NCBI GenBank assembly: GCA_030668505.1
Contig: DAOUTV010000008.1
Span: 1 to 16,478 of the forward strand
Reading direction: 5' to 3'
Source of the DNA: Desulfobacterales bacterium
GTDB lineage: Bacteria > Desulfobacterota > Desulfobacteria > Desulfobacterales > C00003060
DNA length: 16,478 nt
Shown here: positions 1-6,247 of the stretch, piece by piece
Layout: every line of letters begins with the position of its first letter
Numbering within the stretch: the stretch's first letter is position 1
Position numbers and translations under genes: made by a program
The notes under the pieces: model-generated
The model's database searches: none
Seen by the model: the letters and a program-made list of their open reading frames with translations, nothing else
Told to the model about the DNA's origin: nothing

Positions 1-535
1 AGCCAATTTATGAAAAAGAGTGTACGATACATGTTGATGGCAGGGATATAACTATTTCAAAGAACGCGGATATTCTTAAAGATTTGCAAGGGAATACGAT
101 CGGGGGTCTTGAGAGTTTCATTGACACCACCAAGCGCAAGCAGGCAGAGGAGGCGCTGCGGGAGTCTGAGGCAAGATTGGAGTTAACACTTCAGACAATA
201 CCAAGCGGTTTATTTACGGTCGATTTAGATAGAAAGATCACTTACTGGAACAAAGAAGCGGAGGAAATTACGGGGCTGAAGGCAGAGGAAGCTATCGGAA
301 ATGACTGCCTTGAGGCCTTTGATTGTGAAGAATGCAAGAAGGGATGTGGCCTTCTCGATGATAAAACAGATAAGCCAATTTATGAAAAAGAGTGTACGAT
401 ACATGTTGATGGCAGGGATATAACTATTTCAAAGAACGCGGATATTCTTAAAGATTTGCAAGGGAATACGATCGGGGGTCTTGAGAGTTTCATTGACACT
501 ACCAAGCGCAAGCAGGCAGAGGAGGCGCTGCGGGA
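1..535 (+). repeat. Recent tandem duplication of one PAS unit (372-bp period)
   Basis: Bases 1-163 match 373-535 with a single difference (C at 128, T at 500); similarity breaks at 164/536. The offset of 372 bp is exactly 124 codons, so the reading frame is kept. Each copy encodes the second half of the cysteine-cluster PAS plus the linker TTKRKQAEEALRES. The left copy is cut by the window edge, so there may be further units upstream. Confidence 0.95.
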
Positions 536-1601
536 ATCGGAAAAAAAGTACAGTACCTTGGTTGAAAACTCGCTGACCGGTATCTACATTGACCACGACG
601 GAAATATTGTATTTGCCAATAACAAATTTGCCGAGATTTACAAGTACTCAAAAGACGAGTTGATAGGCATCGAGTCCTGGAAGCTGGTTCATCCTGAGGA
701 TAGGGCCTTGACCAACGAGATAAGGTCAAAGAGGCTAGATGGAGAAAATGCCCCATGGGAGTACGAGGCGAAGGGTCTGACAAAAGATGGTGAAACAATA
801 TGGCTTACAAGGAGAAACACCAAAATAGAGTATAAGGGAAAGCCTGCTATATTGGGTAATGTGGAAGCCATTACCGAGCGCAAGCAGGCAGAAAAAAAGC
901 TTCTCATCTATCATGAAAAACTCCGGTCTCTGGCATCCAAATTGTCCTTGGCCGAGGAGCGGCAACGGCGCCGTGTCGCAATTGAAGTGCATGACAGTAT
1001 CAGTCAGAACTTGGCTTTCCTCAAGATGAAGTTGGGAGCTCAACGAACATTGACCCCTTCCAGCAGTTTTGGCGGAACCATGGACGAAGTCCTCGACCTT
1101 GTTGATGATACCATCCAATACACACGAGCCCTGATTTCCGAACTCGGTTCACCGATTCTCTACGAACTGGGATTTGAGCCGGCGGTGGAGTGGCTCACCC
1201 AACAAGCCCAGAATCAGCACGGCATCGTGGTGGACTTTGAGAATGACAGCCAGCCCAAGCCGCTAAGTGAAGATGTTCGTGTGCTTTTATTTCAGGCAGC
1301 GCGCGAGTTGCTGGTCAACATTGCCAAGCACGCCCAGGCGCGCACTGCAAAGGTATCCATTACGAGAGAAGGCGATCAGGTACGAGTTGACGTGGAAGAT
1401 GACGGGGTTGGATTCGACAGCGCCGAAATCGGTTCCAGCATGGACACCACCGGTAGGTTTGGCTTGTTCAGCATCCGTGTGCGATTGGAGCCTCTCGGCG
1501 GACACATGGAGGTGGAATCCAAACCCGGCCACGGAACTCGGGTGACCCTGATAGCGCCGCTGAAGCACAACGGGGGAAACAAAAAGGAGAAGGTCTCATG
1601 A
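3..1601 (+). CDS. Multi-PAS sensor histidine kinase, NarL/DegS type (5' end outside window)
   Basis: Cytoplasmic sensor kinase that would phosphorylate the response regulator encoded immediately downstream. The frame is already open at the left edge, so the true start lies upstream and any membrane or sensor part before it is unseen. Numbering from the Met codon at 84: a PAS domain at about 25-140 with a cysteine cluster (Cys75, Cys81, Cys84, Cys88, Cys104), a second PAS/PAC at about 152-270, a HisKA_3 dimerisation helix at about 280-320 with phospho-acceptor His303 in EVHDSISQNL, and a HATPase domain at about 395-492 with an N box (LLVNIAKHA) and G boxes (DDGVGFD, GRFGLFSI). The first 163 bases repeat at 373-535, so a PAS unit has been duplicated. 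The cysteine-rich PAS could bind a metal or respond to redox, but this is inference. The 3' end overlaps the next gene by ATGA. Confidence 0.93.
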   Translation, partial: PIYEKECTIHVDGRDITISKNADILKDLQGNTIGGLESFIDTTKRKQAEEALRESEARLELTLQTIPSGLFTVDLDRKITYWNKEAEEITGLKAEEAIGNDCLEAFDCEECKKGCGLLDDKTDKPIYEKECTIHVDGRDITISKNADILKDLQGNTIGGLESFIDTTKRKQAEEALRESEKKYSTLVENSLTGIYIDHDGNIVFANNKFAEIYKYSKDELIGIESWKLVHPEDRALTNEIRSKRLDGENAPWEYEAKGLTKDGETIWLTRRNTKIEYKGKPAILGNVEAITERKQAEKKLLIYHEKLRSLASKLSLAEERQRRRVAIEVHDSISQNLAFLKMKLGAQRTLTPSSSFGGTMDEVLDLVDDTIQYTRALISELGSPILYELGFEPAVEWLTQQAQNQHGIVVDFENDSQPKPLSEDVRVLLFQAARELLVNIAKHAQARTAKVSITREGDQVRVDVEDDGVGFDSAEIGSSMDTTGRFGLFSIRVRLEPLGGHMEVESKPGHGTRVTLIAPLKHNGGNKKEKVS

Positions 1602-2251
1602 GCATAAAGATTCTGCTAGCCGACGACCACAGGATCATGCGATCAGGCCTCCACTCCTTGCTTGACAAGGAGCCCGACATGGAGGTTGTTGCTGAGGCAG
1701 AGAACGGACGAATGACGGTACAGTTGGCCCGAAAACTCTCTCCGGACGTGGTCATCATGGATATCAGTATGCCCGATCTGAACGGCATCGAGGCGAGTCG
1801 CCAGATTCTTTCCGACGCCCCTGACATCAAGGTGGTGGCCCTGTCTATGCATTCGGACGAGCAATTTGTTGTGGAAATGCTGGATGCCGGAGCATCCGGC
1901 TACCTGCTGAAGGACTGTGCCCTCGAGGAACTATGTCTCGCCATCCGCGCCGTGGTTGCGAACCAGTACTATCTGAGCCCCGGGATAGCAAGTATCCTGG
2001 TCAAAGACTACCGGCGTGAATTGTCAAGGGCCAAACCTCCAGGTTCCCCCGGGCTGACGCCCAGGGAACGCGAGGTGCTTCAGCTTGTAGCTGAAGGCAA
2101 CAGTTCCAAGAAAATAGCATCCCTCCTCTACGTGAGCGTGAAGACCGTGGAAGCGCACCGCCACCAAATCATGGATAAGTTGAATATTCACAGCGTAGCC
2201 GAGCTCACCAAATATGCCATTCTCAAAGGAATAACCTCCCTCGAAACCTGA
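1598..2251 (+). CDS. NarL/FixJ-family response regulator with LuxR-type DNA-binding domain
   Basis: Partner of the kinase just upstream: a DNA-binding transcription factor controlled by phosphorylation. The receiver domain (residues 1-120) has the acidic pair Asp9-Asp10, phospho-acceptor Asp55 (VVIMDISMPD), Ser83 and Lys105 (YLLKD). A LuxR helix-turn-helix occupies about 153-212 (LTPREREVLQLVAEGNSS, then the recognition helix around SVKTVEAHRHQIMDKL). The length of 217 aa is normal for the family. The start ATG overlaps the kinase stop (ATGA) and is preceded by AAGGAGAAGG, so the two are translationally coupled. The target genes are not known. A phased direct-repeat array lies 43 bp after the stop and is a candidate binding region. 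Confidence 0.96.
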   Translation: MSIKILLADDHRIMRSGLHSLLDKEPDMEVVAEAENGRMTVQLARKLSPDVVIMDISMPDLNGIEASRQILSDAPDIKVVALSMHSDEQFVVEMLDAGASGYLLKDCALEELCLAIRAVVANQYYLSPGIASILVKDYRRELSRAKPPGSPGLTPREREVLQLVAEGNSSKKIASLLYVSVKTVEAHRHQIMDKLNIHSVAELTKYAILKGITSLET

Positions 2252-2293
2252 CCGCTCAGCTGTGGGCCCACGCAGCCTCAACCGTTACTTTAG

Positions 2294-2361
2294 ATCAGTA
2301 GTTTCCCTAGGCAAAAATCAGTATATTTCCAACGCAAAATCGGTAGTTCCCCTAATTACAT
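2294..2361. promoter_or_regulatory. Three-unit 22-23 bp direct-repeat array, possible operator
   Basis: Three imperfect units start at 2294, 2317 and 2339 with the pattern ATC(A/G)GTA(G/T)(T/A)TT-like, then CC, then an A-rich tail: ATCAGTAGTTTCCCTAGG, ATCAGTATATTTCCAACG and ATCGGTAGTTCCCCTAAT. The spacing of 23 and 22 bp is about two helical turns, as expected for cooperative binding of a dimeric regulator. It follows the response regulator gene directly. No promoter or gene is evident just downstream, so the role is inference. Confidence 0.4.
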
Positions 2362-2545
2362 CTTCTATCACAATCAGGTATATGATTATATGCTTACTAT
2401 TAGAGCCTGTTCAGAACTTAGCTCCGCTTCGCTCCGCAATTGGAATGGTGGGTTAAGAGGAATAAAAACAATTAAGAAAGGTGATAAAAGCTCAAGATAG
2501 GCATGAGCAGGTGTGATGGGAGTTGCAATTTGTAAGCGCAACATT

Positions 2546-2678
2546 GACGGTCTCGTAAAAAGTCGAAAAACACATCTTTCTGTCATTCCGGCGAAAGCCG
2601 GAATCCAGTTTATTCAGATAGTTACAAAGACCCTGGACTCCGGTTTTCACCGGAGTGACGACTTTTTACGAAACCATC
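2546..2678 (+). mobile_element. 133-bp MITE, copy 1, with 6-bp target duplication
   Basis: It begins GACGGTCTCGTAAAAAGTCG and ends with the inverted complement CGACTTTTTACGAAACCATC. Two internal GC-rich hairpins are present: CATTCCGGCGAAAGCCGGAAT and CTCCGGTTTTCACCGGAG. The target duplication AACATT is seen at 2540-2545 and 2679-2684. It contains no gene. It is the same length as the copies at 4768 and 5932. Confidence 0.9.
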
Positions 2679-2731
2679 AACATTAAAGGGGGCAAAGTAG
2701 CAAAAGGGTGCAGGTGAGGAAGGTTTAGGTA

Positions 2732-2775
2732 AGGGGCTATCAGGGAACCAGCAAATTCCTTATCTGATAGCCCCT
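2732..2775. repeat. 12-bp perfect inverted repeat
   Basis: AGGGGCTATCAG at 2732-2743 pairs perfectly with CTGATAGCCCCT at 2764-2775 across a 20-bp spacer. No T-run follows directly. A small AGGGG(TGGA)CCCCT hairpin with a T5 tract follows at 2790-2807 and could act as a weak terminator. No gene clearly ends here. Confidence 0.5.
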
Positions 2776-2969
2776 CGGCGACGCACGTAAGGGGTGGACC
2801 CCTTTTTGTACATCAACGTTTTTTCTTACCTGACCCCTCCCCTTAAGTCAACCTTTTTCTTCAAAAATTTTACATAGTTGTACAAAAAGTTTTCACCAAA
2901 AGGCAAGCGATCCATAAAAATATCAACCGCAAACGATTTGAGCTTTTCTTTGATTACTGTTTTTCAATA

Positions 2970-2989
2970 CCCCGCTGCTTGCGGCGGGG
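2970..2989. repeat. Short GC-rich hairpin
   Basis: CCCCGC and GCGGGG arms (2970-2975, 2984-2989) enclose TGCTTGCG. It sits in the C-rich repeat block that precedes the second inverted-repeat element. It has no T-tract, so it is not a standard terminator. Confidence 0.4.
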
Positions 2990-3062
2990 TTACCGCACAG
3001 TTCCCTCTCCCCCCTTCGGGTCTGAGGCCTCAGGATCGATGACTGGCGGGAGGGGTTAGAGT

Positions 3063-3226
3063 CAATGCTGTTGAATTAAGGATCAATTCATGAACCTGAT
3101 GCCCTTCAAAATCCCCCCCGGCCCCCCTTTAGAAAAAAGGGGGGGGGAGCCCTTGAAAGTCCCCCTTTGTCAAAGGGGGATTTAGGGGGATTTTTGTCGA
3201 ACCGACCCCTTAAGTCAACAGCATTG
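3063..3226. mobile_element. 164-bp inverted-repeat element (second MITE family) with 11-bp flanking duplication
   Basis: The ends CAATGCTGTTGAATTAAG (3063-3080) and CTTAAGTCAACAGCATTG (3209-3226) are inverted repeats with one mismatch over 18 bp. The 11-bp direct repeat GGGGTTAGAGT flanks it exactly at 3052-3062 and 3227-3237. Inside is a nested palindrome: AAAATCCCCC (3108-3117) with GGGGGATTTT (3185-3194), and CCCCCTTTG-TC-AAAGGGGG near 3160-3180. There is no coding potential. An 11-bp duplication would fit an IS4-like transposase acting in trans, but that is inference. Confidence 0.75.
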
Positions 3227-3291
3227 GGGGTTAGAGTGAGGGGGTATAAAAAAGGGTATTTCCTTTTAATTCATACACAGGAGAAGGAAAA

Positions 3292-3501
3292 ATGTTTCAT
3301 CCGGGATTTTCTGAGTTGGTAATTATTATGGTTATTGTCTTTGTTATCTTCGGAGCCGGGAAAATACCCCAACTCGGGGAGGGCCTGGGAAAAGGGATCA
3401 GAAACTTCCGGTCGGGCATAAAGGAATCGTCCAAAGAGATCCAAGGGCCGGCCCCGAGTGAGGAGCAAGGGGTGAAATCAAAAAAAGGGGGTGATGGATA
3501 A
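3292..3501 (+). CDS. tatA: Sec-independent (twin-arginine) translocase subunit TatA
   Basis: Pore-forming TatA/E component of the twin-arginine translocase, which moves folded proteins across the inner membrane. It has 69 residues: a short periplasmic N-terminus, one membrane helix (about 7-22, rich in I/V/M/F), the hinge and signature FGAGKIPQLGEGLGKGIRNF (about 20-39) starting the amphipathic helix, then a charged, disordered tail. The length is slightly under the usual 70-90. The start ATG follows AGGAGAAGGAAAA. The next gene, 137 bp downstream on the same strand, encodes a twin-arginine substrate. The pair therefore looks like a cargo with its own translocase subunit. No tatB or tatC is present, so those must be elsewhere. 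Confidence 0.93.
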   Translation: MFHPGFSELVIIMVIVFVIFGAGKIPQLGEGLGKGIRNFRSGIKESSKEIQGPAPSEEQGVKSKKGGDG

Positions 3502-3637
3502 AGGCGGGAAGTGCCGTGTAGACCATAAAATTGCAAGGAGGTGGTGCCACGGTATAGAAATTTCCTTTTTTGGAGCGGCAAAGCCGCGTTACATGAAATA
3601 GTGAAACGATTTTATAACTTGAAAAGGAGGAGGGATT

Positions 3638-4513
3638 ATGGAAGAAGGAAAAATTATTTCTCGTAGGAGCTTTTTGAAGGGCAGCGTCGCCGGGGCCGTC
3701 GGGGCAGGTGCGCTTACGGCTGGCATGGGAACGGGTCTTTTCGCCCCCCGCAAAGCCCATGCGGAACTCGGTTATTTACCCTGGACGACGCTTGATGTAG
3801 ACGAAGTGAGAAAACTTGCCTGGAAACATTACTTTCTAAGTGGTGGTTGAATGAACGGAGCTGCTTCCGGTCTAATGGAAGCATTGGCAACTGCCCTACC
3901 GGGTGCTGAGGGTTGGGCACTGATACCCTATGGCGCTACTAGCTGGTTCAAGTACGGCGGCGGTGGCATCGGCGGTTGGGGTAGCCTGTGCGGGGTTCCG
4001 AACGGCTGCGTTGCTGTTTTGAATATGATCAATCTCCACGGGTTACATGGATCCAACGTCCTTGGCTATTATTCCGAGACCTCGTTTCCGACCAGTGCGG
4101 TTCCCGACCTGTACGAGGCCGGTGGTTGGACCCTGCCGGCCGGCGTGCCGGTGCCAATCCCTGACGGAGAAGTGCTGGCCAAAACCGTGGCTCTCTCGCC
4201 TCTTTGCCATGTCTCCATCAGCAAGTGGTGTGATGCGGCAGGGGTGAATCTTAAAGCTACGGACGAGCAAAGCAGGGGTTACAAAAATGATCGCTGCGGC
4301 AAGATATGCGCTGATATGGCGGCGTTCACGGCTGAACTGATCAACGGTTCGACATACGGGTATGTCATACCAAATAAAACCGCGGACTGCCAGGTATGCC
4401 ACAATCCAGGCAGCCCGGCTGGAACCCCTGCCCAGAACGGCAAGATGGACTGCGCGGGGTGCCATACCAAGGAAGCGGTCATAGTTAGCCCTAGACATCC
4501 CCGCTTAATGTAA
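3638..4513 (+). CDS. Tat-exported split-Soret-type dihaem cytochrome c, predicted selenoprotein (in-frame TGA = Sec71)
   Basis: Periplasmic dihaem redox protein of the split-Soret cytochrome c / C_GCAxxG_C_C group. Residues 1-70 carry a twin-arginine signal (SRRSFLKG, hydrophobic stretch, cleavage near KAHA-EL) and the family opening ...KHYFLSGG. The next codon is TGA (3848-3850), and the frame continues without shift for 220 more codons. These contain YGGGGIGGWGSLCG, SPLCHVSISKWC and two haem sites, CQVCH and CAGCH, near the C-terminus. Homologues have cysteine at the TGA position, and a SECIS-like hairpin follows, so the product is read as 291 residues with selenocysteine 71. The start has a strong site (AAAGGAGGAGGG). 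Alternatives are a nonsense mutation, or restart at the ATG directly after the TGA; the restart product would lack the export signal needed for haem attachment. The electron partner is unknown. Confidence 0.82.
3848..3883 (+). promoter_or_regulatory. Selenocysteine TGA codon with bacterial SECIS hairpin
   Basis: TGA lies at 3848-3850. Downstream, TGCTTCC (3862-3868) pairs perfectly with GGAAGCA (3877-3883) around the 8-nt loop GGTCTAAT (3869-3876). There are 18 nt between the TGA and the loop. Known bacterial SECIS elements have a short stem, the apical loop about 16-37 nt after the UGA, and a G in the first two loop positions. The E. coli fdhF loop also contains GGUCU. Confidence 0.8.
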
Positions 4514-4552
4514 TATCGTAATAACTAACAATTAACCGCCAATATTACCTAT

Positions 4553-4598
4553 GTGGGGCATGAGGCCTGTGTGGCCGCATGCCCCACGGGTTATTTCT
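4553..4598 (+). terminator. Strong hairpin terminator after the cytochrome gene
   Basis: GTGGGGCATG (4553-4562) pairs perfectly with CATGCCCCAC (4578-4587), and an inner GGCC/GGCC stem (4564-4567, 4573-4576) extends it. A T-rich run (GGGTTATTTCTTTT) follows. It lies 40 bp after the stop codon and closes the tatA-cytochrome unit. Confidence 0.8.
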
Positions 4599-4648
4599 TT
4601 TATCTTCAGCAGCCGTCTTTTTCCCCGTCATGTCCCGACTTGGTTTAG

Positions 4649-4716
4649 TGTCCATCCATCAACACCCCCTCCCTTGTGGGAAAGGGGAGGGAATTTGGGG
4701 TATTTATGGATGGACA
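4649..4716. repeat. 68-bp palindromic repeat with TGTCCATCCAT ends
   Basis: TGTCCATCCAT (4649-4659) and ATGGATGGACA (4706-4716) are perfect 11-bp inverted ends. Between them is a C-rich/G-rich pair (CCCCCTCCC / GGGGAGGG). The related motif GTGCCCATCCAT appears at 10172-10183, also before a CCCTCCC/GGGAGGG hairpin, and in inverted form at 7727-7738, so this is a dispersed repeat family. Confidence 0.65.
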
Positions 4717-4767
4717 ATAGTTGACAAATCATCTAAATCGGAATACTTTTTTTGCAATGCCAATGAA

Positions 4768-4900
4768 GACGGTCTCGTAAAAAGTCGAGAAACACCTCTT
4801 TCTGTCATTCCGGCGAAAGCCGGAATCCAGTCTATTCAGATAGTTAAAAAGGCTCTGGACTCCGGTTTTCACCGGAGTGACGACTTTTTACGAAGCCATC
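4768..4900 (+). mobile_element. 133-bp MITE, copy 2, with 6-bp target duplication
   Basis: Same ends and internal hairpins as the copy at 2546, in the same orientation. Target duplication AATGAA at 4762-4767 and 4901-4906. Only a handful of bases differ from copy 1, suggesting recent spread. Confidence 0.9.
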
Positions 4901-5054
4901 AATGAAGAGTCTCAAGGTTTTTACCTAAGACCCGGGCAATGGCCGCTGGAATAACAGAAAATAAGAGCTCATTAATAGACTTTACAAGGGCTGTTGGCTT
5001 TCAAAGCATTGTAACTATATGAGGACATCAGCTTCTTTTCGGATGGAGGCCTAA

Positions 5055-5537
5055 ATGATGAAGTCAAGAACCTGGTTACTCTTGGCAGCATGTGTTGTGA
5101 TCTTTCTTGGAATTGGGCTATGGACCAAGGGGGCAAAAAAGGAGGTCCAAAAGGAAGCTTTATCTAAAGTAGCAGTCACCCCTCAAGTAGAGACGATAGA
5201 GGAACCACAGCAAGCCGTGACAAAGGAGGTCTTACCCAAAAAGCGATTGGAAAAACCGGCGAAAGTCATAGAGGTCATTATAACGGACGAACCAACGGAA
5301 GTCGAAGAGGAGATTATAGAGGAAACTCCGCAAGGACTCGTGACTGTCCGAGGAGCGGTGACCAGTATGGACCCCTGTACACAGGAAATTACGGTGGATG
5401 GTACTACCGTCGATGTCTCACGTGGAAATTTTCCCATGTATCGGACCTATCAGGTTGGCGACGTTGTGGAAGTCACTTACAAAGAGAAGAGGTCCGGAAA
5501 CGTTCTGCACTCTATTGAAACCCTCCAAGAGCGGTAA
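5055..5537 (+). CDS. Hypothetical membrane-anchored protein with C-terminal beta-rich domain
   Basis: I do not recognise a named family. The 160-residue product starts with a positively charged tip and one hydrophobic helix (about 6-23, WLLLAACVVIFLGIGLW), which should be an uncleaved anchor or signal. A long charged, low-complexity linker follows (about 27-92, rich in K, E, V, P and T with repeated EE/EV/PK patterns). A compact C-terminal domain comes last (about 93-158, starting GLVTVRGAVTSMD and containing GTTVDVS and YQVGDVVEVTY), whose alternating pattern suggests a small OB-like or SH3-like beta barrel. The domain would sit in the periplasm. A good ribosome site (GGAGG) precedes paired ATG codons at 5055 and 5058; either could start. 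The gene stands alone between MITE-rich gaps. The fold assignment is inference. Confidence 0.75.
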   Translation: MMKSRTWLLLAACVVIFLGIGLWTKGAKKEVQKEALSKVAVTPQVETIEEPQQAVTKEVLPKKRLEKPAKVIEVIITDEPTEVEEEIIEETPQGLVTVRGAVTSMDPCTQEITVDGTTVDVSRGNFPMYRTYQVGDVVEVTYKEKRSGNVLHSIETLQER

Positions 5538-5656
5538 TTTCCCCTGCCCCAAAGCGCATCCCCTATCCCAATAAGGTTCTTACTAGTGAGGATTAACAGC
5601 CATACCTCTTCTTTTCATTGACCTGTGTCCGTCTATGGTCAACCCTACCCCCCCCT

Positions 5657-5938
5657 CTAATGCAGCTCAATAATACCAAGACGCTTTATTTTTCGACGTA
5701 GGGTGTTCTTATCGATCCCGAGTTCCCGGGCCGTTATGACTTTCTTCCACTGGTTTCTTTGGAGGGCTTCCTGAATTGCGCGTTTTTCCACTTCCTTGAG
5801 TGTCAGACCGGTGGGCACAAGCATAGCAAGGTCTTCCGGGACGATGTTCAGCGATCGATGGCTTGAACTGCAAACCTTTAATCTCATCCCCTTGATAAAG
5901 TAAGTTTCGTTAAAAAATTCCTCCCAAATCTGATGCAT
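5657..5938 (-). CDS. Fis-type helix-turn-helix protein or C-terminal remnant of a sigma-54 activator
   Basis: The last 45 or so residues (LTLKEVEKRAIQEALQRNQW, then KKVITARELGIDKNTLRRKIKRLGI) are a Fis/HTH_8 DNA-binding domain like those ending NtrC-class activators. The short segment IVPEDLAML before it is also typical of the linker preceding that domain. The expected AAA+ ATPase (GAFTGA, R-finger, WPGNVREL) is absent: the upstream 40 residues look unrelated, and the ORF start lies inside the first bases of a MITE (5932-6064). It could be a truncated pseudogene or a small stand-alone regulator that now starts at the ATG contributed near the MITE edge. I see no clear ribosome site. No AAA+ remnant was found beyond the MITE. 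Confidence 0.5.
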   Translation of the reverse strand: MHQIWEEFFNETYFIKGMRLKVCSSSHRSLNIVPEDLAMLVPTGLTLKEVEKRAIQEALQRNQWKKVITARELGIDKNTLRRKIKRLGIIELH

Positions 5939-6064
5939 TCGTAAAAAGTCGTCACTCCGGTGAAAACCGGAGTCCAGAGCCTTTTTAACTATCTGAATAG
6001 ACTGGATTCCGGCTTTCGCCGGAATGACAAAAAATGGGATTTTTTGACTTTTTACGAGACCGTC
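5932..6064 (-). mobile_element. 133-bp MITE, copy 3, inverted, with 6-bp target duplication
   Basis: Opposite orientation to copies 1 and 2. Ends GATGCATTCGTAAAAAGTCG and CGACTTTTTACGAGACCGTC. Target duplication AAATCT at 5926-5931 and 6065-6070. The middle has a slightly different A-rich stretch (GACAAAAAATGGGATTTTTT), so it belongs to a diverged subgroup of the same length. Confidence 0.9.
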
Positions 6065-6247
6065 AAATCTCTAACCTTACATTTTATATTTCTTGGCAGA
6101 TAGAGATATAAAAAAAGGTAAGAGTTTAGCTTTTTGAAAAAGGCCAGATTTTGCTCACGGGTGACCTTTTGTGTTTGCATGTTGACTTCTTCAGGAATGA
6201 CCATTAATTGTATTGAATAATAGCTTGCAATAGGGGCAACCAAAAGA

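Larger units (their letters stand above)
2252..3291. other. Gene-free stretch filled with repeats
   Basis: No convincing coding region is seen on either strand over about 1,040 bp. In order it holds a 22-23 bp direct-repeat array, a 133-bp MITE with target duplication, a 12-bp inverted repeat, small GC hairpins, and a 164-bp inverted-repeat element inserted into a C-rich/G-rich palindromic repeat. The short ORFs here are artefacts of the repeats. Confidence 0.75.
4514..5054. other. Gene-free stretch between the cytochrome and the membrane-anchored protein
   Basis: It holds the terminator, a 68-bp inverted repeat and a MITE copy, detailed separately. The remaining 4907-5054 shows no clear promoter hexamers; only the ribosome site GATGGAGGCCTAA before the next ATG is evident. 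Confidence 0.7.

Noticed and set aside
2400..2456. TAGAGCCTGTTCAGAACTTAG, looking like an insertion sequence end
   Set aside because: No matching inverted end, target duplication or transposase fragment could be found.
3524..3547. Minus-strand TGGCAC ... TTGCA resembling a sigma-54 promoter
   Set aside because: There are 12 bases, not 10, between the GG and GC pairs, and it would read antisense into tatA.
3544..3666. Short GTG-started ORF between tatA and the cytochrome, preceded by AAGGAG
   Set aside because: The ribosome site is too close to the GTG, and the ORF runs out of frame into the cytochrome start with a basic, unremarkable sequence.
3851..4513. Independent 220-residue cytochrome starting at the ATG right after the TGA
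   Set aside because: It would have no export signal although it carries two haem c sites, and it is in the same frame as the Tat signal; one selenoprotein explains both pieces better.
4579..4905. 108-codon + strand ORF containing VIPAKAGIQ
   Set aside because: It runs through a terminator arm, a palindromic repeat and a MITE; the peptide is a translated repeat.
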